From the NCBI GenBank assembly GCA_016867965.1, contig VGIH01000003.1, positions 1 to 39,180 of the forward strand: DNA of 39,180 nt, in the 5' to 3' direction. Below, in pieces: positions 1-8,222 of this stretch. Under the pieces are notes generated by a model. It was not told the origin of the DNA. It saw only the letters and a program-made list of their open reading frames with translations, and did not search any database. Each line of letters opens with the position of its first letter. The first letter of the stretch is position 1. The position numbers and the translations under genes were made by a program. This DNA comes from Betaproteobacteria bacterium. GTDB lineage: Bacteria; Pseudomonadota; Gammaproteobacteria; Burkholderiales; Burkholderiaceae.

Positions 1-182
1 ATCACAATAATGCGCTCATGAATATCGACCTGGGTGGCTGCAAGTCCAATTCCTGGCGCCTCATACATGGTTTGTGCCATGTTCGCGACAATCGTTTGGA
101 CTCGCTCATCCACGGCAGCTACAGGCTTAGCAACCTTATGCAAGCGAGGGTCGGGATAATGAAGGATAGGTAAAACAGGCAT
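1..182 (-). CDS. def: Peptide deformylase (5' part, runs off the left edge)
   Basis: Peptide deformylase is a metalloenzyme that removes the formyl group from the N-terminal methionine of new proteins. Translating the complement from the ATG at 182 gives about 60 residues beginning [20 protein letters not shown]. The conserved motif 1, GIGLAATQ, follows near residue 48 and contains the glutamine of the active site. The metal-binding motifs EGCLS and HExxH lie beyond the left edge and cannot be checked. The gene is divergent from dprA, with 71 nt between the two starts. In other Burkholderiales def also sits opposite dprA, which supports the call. The ORF track does not list it because it is partial. 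Confidence 0.93.
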   Translation of the reverse strand, partial: MPVLPILHYPDPRLHKVAKPVAAVDERVQTIVANMAQTMYEAPGIGLAATQVDIHERIIV

Positions 183-253
183 ATCCCAATTATCTTACAA
201 ACAAATCCGCCTAGCCCTCTAGTGCAGCCTTTTTACTCTCGTAACAATGAGGG

Positions 254-949
254 ATGCACAAGCAACTCCAATCAACCGCTAATTTTCGAATTCAATCGAT
301 CACACAAGAGTGTTCGTATTACCCAAAACGCTTATTGGATCTAAGTGACCCGCCAAAAAGACTTTTTTATATCGGGGATATTCAGTTATTGGCACAGCCC
401 ATGCTAGCAATAGTAGGGGCGCGTAAGGCCTCGCCCTCTGGACTCTTATTGGCGCAGCACTTTTCCAGCGCCCTGGGACTTGCTGGTTATCACATTATTT
501 CCGGGATGGCCTACGGGATTGATGGCGCCGCCCACCGGGGCATCTTGGATCTTAGGGCAACCTGTAAAACCATCGCGGTTTGCGGCAATGGACTTGATCG
601 GACTTATCCGCCCGAACATCGCGAATTGGCAACCCGCATCGCATTACAAGGCCTTTTACTCTCCGAATACCCCCCAGGAACCAGCCCAAAAGGCTTTCAT
701 TTTCCAAGGCGCAATCGAATCATCGCCGCCCTCTCTCTCGGAGTTGTGGTGATTGAGGCTGCCCAAAAATCCGGGTCCCTAATTACAGCCTATTTAGCAA
801 GCTCGCTGGGAAGAGAGGTTTTCGTTTTGCCTGGGGCGATTACATCACCCCTTTTCGAAGGGTCTCACCAACTAATTCAGGAGGGAGCGAAATTAGTTAG
901 GGGTGTCCAAGATGTGCTTGAAGAATTGCCTAGCATCCGCCTCCATTGA
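254..949 (+). CDS. dprA: DprA/Smf DNA-processing protein, single-domain form
   Basis: DprA binds incoming single-stranded DNA in natural transformation and loads RecA. The 231-residue protein contains the whole Rossmann-fold core: IVGARKAS (residues 53-60), SGMAYGIDGAAH (83-94), a CGNGLDRTYPPEH stretch, FPRRNRII (150-157) and GSLITA, ending in GAKLV and a short tail. Family members commonly have 360-400 residues, with an N-terminal helical domain and a C-terminal winged helix; both are absent here. An in-frame TGA at 248-250, just before the ATG, rules out an N-terminal extension, and only 71 nt separate this gene from def. After the stop there is no winged helix in another frame. The purine-rich GAGGG lies too close to the ATG to be an ideal ribosome site. 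The core motifs look intact, so this is probably a functional minimal DprA, though decay cannot be excluded. Confidence 0.9.
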   Translation: MHKQLQSTANFRIQSITQECSYYPKRLLDLSDPPKRLFYIGDIQLLAQPMLAIVGARKASPSGLLLAQHFSSALGLAGYHIISGMAYGIDGAAHRGILDLRATCKTIAVCGNGLDRTYPPEHRELATRIALQGLLLSEYPPGTSPKGFHFPRRNRIIAALSLGVVVIEAAQKSGSLITAYLASSLGREVFVLPGAITSPLFEGSHQLIQEGAKLVRGVQDVLEELPSIRLH

Positions 950-1152
950 GGGTGAATCAATGTAAGCCATTGAATTTAATGAATTTTTTTTTAGCTTGTG
1001 GTTATTAGTCCCGAGACTTGTTTGACTTTTTACAAAGACCTGGGCTAATAATAAAAAGGGGTGAAGACGAGTTCTTTTAAAAAACCGTTTAAATTAGTCT
1101 TCCATTTGGCCCTAATAGGGGTGCAAAAAAACATATCTTAATTAGGCATAGT
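950..1152. other. dprA-topB gap with an inverted repeat; no smg gene
   Basis: This 203-nt stretch lies where many Burkholderiales carry smg (DUF494) between dprA and topB. I find no coding sequence of that kind. The one clear structure is a 10-bp inverted repeat, TTATTAGTCC (1002-1011) against GGGCTAATAA (1042-1051), with one G-U pair and a 30-nt loop. No T-run follows it, so it is not a standard intrinsic terminator. The topB promoter and leader should also lie here, but I see no convincing -35/-10 pair. Confidence 0.5.
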
Positions 1153-3777
1153 GTGACAACCAGTACAAAGTCGAGCAGCAAAAAAAATTTAGTCGCTGAG
1201 CACCCAAAAGCGCTCATCATTGCTGAAAAACCATCAGTAGCAAACGACATTGCTAAAGCCCTGGGCGGTTTTACCAAGCATGACGAGTATTTTGAGAATG
1301 ATGCCTTTTTGATCTCATCGGCAGTTGGCCATCTTCTTGAAATTGCCGCTCCTGAAGAATACGAAGTCAAACGGGGCAAGTGGTCCTTTGCTAATTTGCC
1401 TGTGATTCCCCCGCATTTTGATCTGCGACCTATTGCGAAAACGGAATCTCGCCTGAAGGTCTTACAAAAGCTCATTAAGCGCAAAGACGTCAATCGTATT
1501 ATTAATGCCTGCGATGCGGGTCGCGAAGGTGAGCTGATCTTTCGCTTGATTACTCAGCACGCCAAAGCCGCGCAAAAAATTGAGCGCCTATGGCTTCAAT
1601 CCATGACACCCGCTGCAATTCGAGAGGGCTTTAATAAACTGCGCTCGGACGATGAGTTAATTCCCCTTGCTGATGCAGCACGCTGCCGATCGGAGGCCGA
1701 TTGGTTGGTGGGGATTAATGGCACCCGAGCCATGACCGCATTTAATAGTAAAAGTGGTGGGTTTTTTCTTACAACGGTTGGGCGCGTTCAAACACCAACC
1801 CTATCGATTGTTGTCCAGCGCGAAGAGCAAATTCGGAAGTTTGTATCCAAAGACTACTGGGAGGTGCGCGCTGAGTTCATTGCCGCGGCTGGGGTTTATG
1901 AGGGCCGCTGGATCAATCCCGATTTCAAGAAAGATCCCGCCGATCCTGATGCGCGAGAAAATCGCCTTTGGAGCGAGGCTGCAGCTAAGAGCATTGTGGC
2001 TGCTTGTCGAGGAAAAAAGGGCGGCGTCTCTGAAGAATCAAAACCCGCAACTCAACTGGCGCCCCAACTTTTTGACCTCACAAGTTTGCAGCGCGAAGCA
2101 AATGCTCGATTTGGTTTCTCTGCCAAAAATACCTTGGGGCTTGCACAAGCCTTATATGAGCGCCATAAGGTCCTAACCTATCCAAGAACGGATGCGCGCG
2201 CACTGCCTGAAGACTATTTGAATACGGTTCAAAAAACCATCGCGCTGCTTGGTGAAAACGCTCAAGAGTGCCGACCGTTTGTAGCCGCAATCCTTAAAGG
2301 CGATGGTAAAAAATCATGGGTCAAACCTAATAAACGGATTTTTGACAACAGCAAAATATCGGATCACTTTGCCATCATCCCTACACTCGAAGCGCCTAAA
2401 AATTTAAGCGAGCCCGAACAAAAGCTCTATGACCTAGTGGTTCGGCGATTCTTGGCGGTGTTTTATCCTGCCGCCGAGTACCGAGTCACCACCCGCATTA
2501 CCGAAGTGTCTGGTCATCAATTTAAAACCGAGGGCCGCGTATTGGTTGAGCCAGGCTGGTTAGCTGTTTATGGTAAATCGTCTCAAACAGACGATGAACT
2601 GGTGCCTGTCCAGAAGAATGAGTCCGTTCAAAACGAAACTGTTGAGCTGGTCCCTTTAAAAACAAAGCCGCCGGCGCGCTATAGCGAAGCAACCTTATTG
2701 TCGGCGATGGAAAGTGCGGGGAAATGGGTCGATGATGACGAAATGCGTGAAGCAATGGCTGAAAAGGGTCTTGGAACCCCCGCGACGCGCGCTGCAATCA
2801 TCGAAGGTTTATTGGCAGAAAAGTACATCGTTCGTGAGGCCCGCGAGTTAATACCAACCGCAAAAGCATTTCAATTGATGACCCTTTTGCGCGGTCTTGA
2901 CGTTTCTGAGCTCACCCAGCCCGACCTTACTGGAACCTGGGAACACAAACTAGCGCTCATTGAAGAAGGTAAGCTTGATCGCAACACCTTCATGCAAGAA
3001 ATTGCACAGATGACACAAAAAATTGTGAAGCGTGCAAAAGAATTTAATAGCGATACTATTCCAGGCGACTATGCAACCTTAAAAACTCCTTGCCCGCATT
3101 GTGGCAAGGCCGTGAAAGAAAACTATCGACGCTTTGCTTGTGAATCCTGCGGTTTTACGATTAGCAAAACCCCGGGTGGTCGAGCATTTGAGTACGAAGA
3201 GGTTGAATCTTTACTTAAAGAAAAAACTGTCGGGCCCTTACAGGGCTTTCGCAGCAAAATGGGCAGGCCCTTTGCGGCAATTATTCGTCTTACTGAAATA
3301 CCATTAGACGATGCTGATTATCCCAATGCGGGCTTCAAACTGGAGTTTGACTTTGGCAACTCAGGTGGAGAGGATGAAGAGACGGTCGACTTCACTGGCA
3401 GAGAAGCGCTTGGGGGGTGTCCAAAATGCTCTGGTGCCGTTTACGAAGATGGGATGCGCTATATTTGCGAACACAATACGGGCCGTGCTAAAACCTGTGA
3501 TTTTAAAACTGGGAAAGTTGTTCTACAACAAGAGGTATCGGCGGAACAAATTAAAAAGCTATTGAAAGAAGGCAAAACTGATTTATTGACCAACTTTAAG
3601 TCCAATCGCACTGGTCGTGGTTTTAAAGCTTATCTTGCCTTAGATCCCAAAGGAAAAATTGGCTTTGAGTTTGAGGCTAAAGCGCCCGCCAAAAAACGCG
3701 CTGGCGACAAGAGTGCAAGTGATTCGGAGTCCAAACCAAAACGCGCAAGTCGCTCTAAAGCAAAGTCCGAGGAATGA
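1153..3777 (+). CDS. topB: DNA topoisomerase III (type IA)
   Basis: This type IA topoisomerase decatenates and relaxes DNA by passing single strands. The 874-residue protein begins with a TOPRIM domain (KALIIAEKPSVA at 19-30; DAGREGE at 121-127). The catalytic segment LTYPRTDAR follows, with the active-site tyrosine at about 343. The extended C-terminus has a zinc ribbon (CPHC at 647-650, CESC at 663-666), a second cysteine cluster (CPKC at 756-759) and a lysine/arginine/serine tail. The E. coli enzyme has about 650 residues, so this is the long form with extra zinc modules. The start is GTG at 1153, with a short AGG about 7 nt upstream. The last 148 nt are also the 3' end of the antisense mnmC gene. 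Confidence 0.95.
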   Translation: MTTSTKSSSKKNLVAEHPKALIIAEKPSVANDIAKALGGFTKHDEYFENDAFLISSAVGHLLEIAAPEEYEVKRGKWSFANLPVIPPHFDLRPIAKTESRLKVLQKLIKRKDVNRIINACDAGREGELIFRLITQHAKAAQKIERLWLQSMTPAAIREGFNKLRSDDELIPLADAARCRSEADWLVGINGTRAMTAFNSKSGGFFLTTVGRVQTPTLSIVVQREEQIRKFVSKDYWEVRAEFIAAAGVYEGRWINPDFKKDPADPDARENRLWSEAAAKSIVAACRGKKGGVSEESKPATQLAPQLFDLTSLQREANARFGFSAKNTLGLAQALYERHKVLTYPRTDARALPEDYLNTVQKTIALLGENAQECRPFVAAILKGDGKKSWVKPNKRIFDNSKISDHFAIIPTLEAPKNLSEPEQKLYDLVVRRFLAVFYPAAEYRVTTRITEVSGHQFKTEGRVLVEPGWLAVYGKSSQTDDELVPVQKNESVQNETVELVPLKTKPPARYSEATLLSAMESAGKWVDDDEMREAMAEKGLGTPATRAAIIEGLLAEKYIVREARELIPTAKAFQLMTLLRGLDVSELTQPDLTGTWEHKLALIEEGKLDRNTFMQEIAQMTQKIVKRAKEFNSDTIPGDYATLKTPCPHCGKAVKENYRRFACESCGFTISKTPGGRAFEYEEVESLLKEKTVGPLQGFRSKMGRPFAAIIRLTEIPLDDADYPNAGFKLEFDFGNSGGEDEETVDFTGREALGGCPKCSGAVYEDGMRYICEHNTGRAKTCDFKTGKVVLQQEVSAEQIKKLLKEGKTDLLTNFKSNRTGRGFKAYLALDPKGKIGFEFEAKAPAKKRAGDKSASDSESKPKRASRSKAKSEE

Positions 3778-4844
3778 GAGAGGGCCGGAATAAGGGCTGA
3801 GGCAAGCGTTGACCATAGCAGCCCTCGCGAACCAAGTGCGGTTGCTACATATAGATTTGGCATACCCGAAATAGCCCCCATGATCGGGAGTCGGTCTTTG
3901 CTCACGCAGCGCACCCCAACAAATTGATCGGCTACCGTTAGCTTGGCGGGATCAATTGTTTGTGGTTTCAATAGCCCTAAAGCCAGCTGACGATTGTGTG
4001 CATCACTTGCAGCACTTGGTTGTGTGGAATTCTGATTCTCATCATAGGTCGAGCCAACTAACCAGCGGTGCGATTGGGTCTCTGGATCCCAAACGGGAGG
4101 GGTGCAATAGCCATCGCCCGATAAATTTATTTTGGGGATGCAATCTAAGAGATCGGCCTGTTGATCGATTCTAAAAATGCTAAGCTGGCCGCGCACGGGC
4201 TTTAGATAAAGCTTTTGAGCAAATGAGGTTAAAAGATCTTGAGCGCCAAAGGCATTTGCTAGGACGACAGTTTGCGCTTTCGCTATACAACTGCCATTTT
4301 TATCAAAGGCTCGCCAGAGGTCGCCTTTAAGTTCAAGGTGTTCGATTGTGCTAGACCAAATGGTCTGCAATCCCTTGCAGGATAGAATTCGCTCTTTACA
4401 TAGCCCTGCGAGATTTATAGAGCCGGCGCCAGGAAACCAAACGCCTGCGCGCTCAATCCCAAAACGTTGTTGAGCATTCTCAGACGAAATATATTCACCA
4501 ATATCAGACGTGATGCCCAATTGAGTTAATTTGTTCTGTAATACCTTTTCATCAAGATCGGTCCCCATCTTAGCAAGGGCAAAAACGCCACGGTGATCCC
4601 ATGCGCCATCACAGTCAAGCTCGACCATTCGATAGGCGGACAACGCTAAACGATGTAGCCTACTGGCTGTGCGGCCAAGCGCTGGATGGGTAATTGCGCC
4701 ATCATGGGCTGATGTTGCTTGTCCTGGTCCGGACGCACCATCGACAACACACACCGAAACACCAAGGCGGTGATATTGATTGGCAATAGAGGCGCCGGCA
4801 ATGCCGGCACCGATCACTAAAACATCAACTGGTTTTGAAAGCAA
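3630..4844 (-). CDS. mnmC: Stand-alone MnmC-type FAD oxidoreductase (MnmC2 domain)
   Basis: The MnmC oxidoreductase domain removes the carboxymethyl group from cmnm5(s2)U34 in tRNA, downstream of MnmE-MnmG. The 404-residue protein opens with an FAD Rossmann motif (VLVIGAGIAGASIA, residues 9-22). Near its C-terminus it has VGVRCVSKDRLPIMGA and ALGSRGLLWS, both typical of MnmC. The C-terminal stretch LDSESLALLSPARF resembles the E. coli MnmC tail. E. coli MnmC also has an N-terminal methyltransferase domain, which is missing here. The start must be TTG at 4844: the frame closes upstream at 4875-4877 with no ATG or GTG in between. The gene begins 5 nt after the pckG stop, so the two are probably co-transcribed. 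Its 3' 148 nt overlap topB on the other strand. A generic D-amino-acid-oxidase-type enzyme is the alternative reading. Confidence 0.85.
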   Translation of the reverse strand: MLSKPVDVLVIGAGIAGASIANQYHRLGVSVCVVDGASGPGQATSAHDGAITHPALGRTASRLHRLALSAYRMVELDCDGAWDHRGVFALAKMGTDLDEKVLQNKLTQLGITSDIGEYISSENAQQRFGIERAGVWFPGAGSINLAGLCKERILSCKGLQTIWSSTIEHLELKGDLWRAFDKNGSCIAKAQTVVLANAFGAQDLLTSFAQKLYLKPVRGQLSIFRIDQQADLLDCIPKINLSGDGYCTPPVWDPETQSHRWLVGSTYDENQNSTQPSAASDAHNRQLALGLLKPQTIDPAKLTVADQFVGVRCVSKDRLPIMGAISGMPNLYVATALGSRGLLWSTLASALIPALSHSSDFALERLARFGLDSESLALLSPARFLAGALASNSKPIFPLGSKAR

Positions 4845-4849
4845 GTTGC

Positions 4850-6718
4850 TTATGCTTGAAAGCGATTGGCAATCTTAGTTTTGATTTCGAGTAGCTCTTT
4901 TGGTAAGCGCTTATCCAATTTATCAAAAAGCTCTTGGTGCAAATCCAGCTCGACCCGCCAATCATCGGCACGCACCGCGGTCGATTGATTAAATTGCTCG
5001 GGCGATAGGGCCAAACCATTCCAATTGAAATCTATATGACTTGGCGATAGGCCAAGAGGGGTTTCGGTTGCGCCTGCTTTGTTTTCGGCACGGCCCAAGA
5101 TCCACGCCAAGACGCGCATATTCTCGCCAAAACCTGGCCAAATAAATTTGCCGTTTTCATCTTTGCGAAACCAGTTCACTAAATAAATTTTTGGCAAAGT
5201 GGCGCCCTCTGCCTCAAGCTTCTTACCCATATTAAGCCAGTGCTGAAAATAATCGCTCATGTTGTACCCCGCAAACGCAATCATCGCAAACGGGTCGCGC
5301 CGCACGACACCAACCTTACCAGTAATCGCAGCAGTGGTCTCTGAGCCCATGGTTGCAGCCATATAAACGCCCTCGGTCCAGTTTCGAGCTTCGCTAATCA
5401 AGGGAACCGTATTTGAGCGGCGGCCGCCAAAAATAAACGCGGCTAATGGAACCCCTTCTGGGTTATCCCAATTTGGATCAACCGCGGGGTTATTAATAGC
5501 TGCTGTAGTAAAGCGCGCATTAGGATGCGCGGCTAAGAGGCCGGCTTTGCCATCTTCTGGTGTCCAATCCTTGCCCTGCCAATCAATTAAGTGGCTTGGT
5601 GGAGCCTCGGTTAGGCCCTCCCACCACACATCGCCGTCATCGGTAAGCGCCACATTGGTAAAAATAACATTTTCATTTAATGAATCAACGCAATTTGCAT
5701 TGGTCTCTCGATTGGTACCGGGTGCCACACCAAAGTAACCGGACTCTGGATTAATTGCGTAAAGACGCATCTGACCGGTTTTGGAATCTTTGCGAGGCTT
5801 AATCCAAGCAATATCATCGCCAACCGTTGTTACCTTCCAGCCCTCAAATCCTTTGGGGGGAATCATCATTGAGAAATTGGTTTTGCCGCAGGCCGATGGA
5901 AAAGCTGCTGCCACATGGTATTTTTTTCCTTCAGGGGAAGTAACCCCCAAAATCAACATGTGTTCCGCAAGCCATCCCTGTTCGCGCCCCATGGTTGAAG
6001 CAATCCGCAAGGCGAAACATTTTTTTCCTAGAAGAGCATTGCCACCATAGCCCGAACCAAACGACCAAATCTCTCGCGTTTCGGGATAATGAACGATATA
6101 TTTCGTTGGGTTGTTGGGCCAAACGACGTCTTTTTCTCCGAGTGCCAAGGGCTTACCAACCGAATGTACGCACTGAACAAATTCGCCATCGGTCCCTAAA
6201 AGCTCGAGAACCGGTTTACCCATGCGCGTCATGATGCGCATATTAATTGCTACGTATGGACTATCAGATAGCTCAATACCAATATGTGCGATAGGAGATC
6301 CAAGGGGGCCCATTGAAAAAGGAACGACATACATCGTGCGGCCCCGCATGCACCCCTCAAACAGCGGGGTTAGGGTTGCGCGCATTTCATTGGGGTCTAC
6401 CCAATTATTGGTTGGTCCCGCATCCTCTTGATGGGCTGAACAAATAAAGGTTCGGTCCTCAACGCGCGCCACGTCCATCGGGTCTGAAATCGCCAAATAA
6501 GAATTCTTCCTTTTTTGCGGATTTAGTTTCTTCAGACTACCGGCCCTAACTAATAACTCGCACAACGCATCGTATTCGGACTGAGAGCCGTCACACCAAT
6601 GGATTTGATTAGGCTGAGTTAACGAAGCGACTTCCTCAACCCATTGAATCAGTTTTACGTTCTTTACATAGGCTGGAACATTCAGATTCACTGTGACGGG
6701 ATTGGCTGGTTTATTCAT
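4850..6718 (-). CDS. pckG: Phosphoenolpyruvate carboxykinase (GTP)
   Basis: GTP-dependent PEP carboxykinase interconverts oxaloacetate and phosphoenolpyruvate, the first committed step of gluconeogenesis. The 622-residue length matches the GTP-type family. The nucleotide-binding P-loop appears as [13 protein letters not shown], including the cysteine characteristic of GTP-PEPCKs. The metal and phosphate segment appears as GDDIAWIK, and further family blocks are [20 protein letters not shown] and [14 protein letters not shown] clear GAGGG ribosome site lies 4 nt before the ATG. The 100-nt AT-rich gap to mnmE probably holds its promoter, but I could not pick boxes with confidence. mnmC follows directly in the same orientation. 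Gluconeogenic capacity fits a heterotroph growing on organic acids; that ecological reading is inference. Confidence 0.96.
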   Translation of the reverse strand: MNKPANPVTVNLNVPAYVKNVKLIQWVEEVASLTQPNQIHWCDGSQSEYDALCELLVRAGSLKKLNPQKRKNSYLAISDPMDVARVEDRTFICSAHQEDAGPTNNWVDPNEMRATLTPLFEGCMRGRTMYVVPFSMGPLGSPIAHIGIELSDSPYVAINMRIMTRMGKPVLELLGTDGEFVQCVHSVGKPLALGEKDVVWPNNPTKYIVHYPETREIWSFGSGYGGNALLGKKCFALRIASTMGREQGWLAEHMLILGVTSPEGKKYHVAAAFPSACGKTNFSMMIPPKGFEGWKVTTVGDDIAWIKPRKDSKTGQMRLYAINPESGYFGVAPGTNRETNANCVDSLNENVIFTNVALTDDGDVWWEGLTEAPPSHLIDWQGKDWTPEDGKAGLLAAHPNARFTTAAINNPAVDPNWDNPEGVPLAAFIFGGRRSNTVPLISEARNWTEGVYMAATMGSETTAAITGKVGVVRRDPFAMIAFAGYNMSDYFQHWLNMGKKLEAEGATLPKIYLVNWFRKDENGKFIWPGFGENMRVLAWILGRAENKAGATETPLGLSPSHIDFNWNGLALSPEQFNQSTAVRADDWRVELDLHQELFDKLDKRLPKELLEIKTKIANRFQA

Positions 6719-6818
6719 AGGACCCTCAAATGTAACCGGTTAATTTTTAACAAGTTTTTTTAATGTGCGAGCAAAATTTATAACGATTTTAACATTTGTG
6801 TAACGTTAAATTAACAGC

Positions 6819-8201
6819 TTATTTGCCAATACAGAACTCGCTAAATATCTTGCCCAAGAGATCGTCAGGCAGCAATTTTCCGGTGATTTCCCCTAAATGA
6901 TTTTGTGCGCAATAGAGCTCTTCGGCAAATAACTCCAAAGCTCGATTGCCCCCAAATCCATATGCCATGGCTTTTTGTATATGCTCCTTTGCAAGCACGA
7001 TGGCGCGAAGATGGCGCGAGCGCGCAGTGTAAATTCCACCCCCTGCGTTTCCTTCCCACCCCGCAAAATGCAAAATCATTTCTTGAAGTTGCCTGATGCC
7101 ATCACCTGTTTTTGCTGAAATAAAAATTTGTTTCGATTCACCGTCTGTTTTTGACTGAGCTGCTTGCAGGCTCTCTAGCAAATCTCGTTTATTTATTACA
7201 TCCAAAATATGAGCGCCTGAGTGGGCGCGCTCCCTGACCGTTTTTTCGATGCCTAAAAAATTCTGTTCGGGTGCTTGTGTAGCATCGTGCATTAGCAAAA
7301 CGATATCTGCTTTGGCAATTTCGTCCCAGGTTTGGGCCACGCCGATCTGCTCTACAACATCATTAGACTCCCGAATACCGGCGGTATCAATCACATGCAC
7401 GGGTATGCCATCGATCGAAATATTTTCAATGATTCGATCACGTGTCGTGCCCGCAATTGGCGTAACGATTGCCCGCTCTTCTCCAACCAAAGTATTTAAT
7501 AATGAGCTCTTGCCCACATTTGGTGGGCCAACCAGCGCAAGGCGGATACCATCGCGCAAAATTTTTCCTTGACTCGAAATTTTAATAATCTGGTCTAAAT
7601 CACTCATGATTTTTTCAAGGCGCTGCTTTGCGTTGGCAGCCTCAATAAACTCAATCTCTTCCTCGGGAAAATCAAGGGTCGACTCGACCAAAATTCGTAA
7701 CTGTGTAATTTGATCAATCAATTGATTAATTTCTTCAGAAAAGCGCCCTTGTAGTGAGAGACTTGCACCTCGTAAGGATGCGTCGCTTTGTGCATTAATG
7801 AGGTCTGCGATGGCTTCAGCCTGTACCAAATCAATCTTGCCATTTAAAAAAGCTCTCAATGAAAATTCGCCGGGCCCGGCGAGCATGATCCCTTCGGGGG
7901 TGCCAAGCTCTATGACGCGATTCAAGACCAGCTGCGTGACGCGCGGTCCGCCGTGGCAGTGAAGCTCAACCACGTCCTCACCAGTGAATGAGGCGGGCGC
8001 CTTAAAGTAAAGCAACAAAACTTGATCTAATTGCTCTTGGCGTGCATCTTTTAAAACCAAGAAATGTGCGAAACGCGGTTTAGGCTCAGCACCAAGAAGC
8101 GTCTTCGCAAGCCCAATAAGATCTGGGCCTGAAACACGAACAATCCCGACGCCGCCCGCGCCCCGAGGGGTTGCTATTGCAGCAATGGGATTTCTGTGCA
8201 T
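6819..8201 (-). CDS. mnmE: tRNA modification GTPase MnmE (TrmE)
   Basis: MnmE pairs with MnmG to install the cmnm5 or nm5 group on U34 of tRNAs that read split codon boxes. The 460-residue protein has the N-terminal folate-binding domain (MHRNPIAAIATPRGAGGVGI), a helical domain, and an inserted G domain. The G domain shows the P-loop GPPNVGKSS (225-233), GTTRDR (251-256), DTAG (272-275) and NKRD. The protein ends in FCIGK, the C-terminal CxGK motif with the cysteine expected for the modification chemistry. It starts 21 nt after the yidC stop, closing the conserved rpmH-rnpA-yidD-yidC-mnmE operon. Its partner gene mnmG lies about 10 kb to the right on the plus strand. Confidence 0.97.
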   Translation of the reverse strand: MHRNPIAAIATPRGAGGVGIVRVSGPDLIGLAKTLLGAEPKPRFAHFLVLKDARQEQLDQVLLLYFKAPASFTGEDVVELHCHGGPRVTQLVLNRVIELGTPEGIMLAGPGEFSLRAFLNGKIDLVQAEAIADLINAQSDASLRGASLSLQGRFSEEINQLIDQITQLRILVESTLDFPEEEIEFIEAANAKQRLEKIMSDLDQIIKISSQGKILRDGIRLALVGPPNVGKSSLLNTLVGEERAIVTPIAGTTRDRIIENISIDGIPVHVIDTAGIRESNDVVEQIGVAQTWDEIAKADIVLLMHDATQAPEQNFLGIEKTVRERAHSGAHILDVINKRDLLESLQAAQSKTDGESKQIFISAKTGDGIRQLQEMILHFAGWEGNAGGGIYTARSRHLRAIVLAKEHIQKAMAYGFGGNRALELFAEELYCAQNHLGEITGKLLPDDLLGKIFSEFCIGK

Positions 8202-8222
8202 TCAACCCCAACCCTTAGCCGC

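Noticed and set aside
950-1152. Frameshifted winged-helix remnant of dprA downstream of its stop
   Set aside because: No frame in this gap shows DprA C-terminal similarity, so the domain is absent rather than split off.
1089-1493. 134-aa antisense ORF over the topB start
   Set aside because: It overlaps the conserved TOPRIM region and has no recognisable domain; it is a shadow frame.
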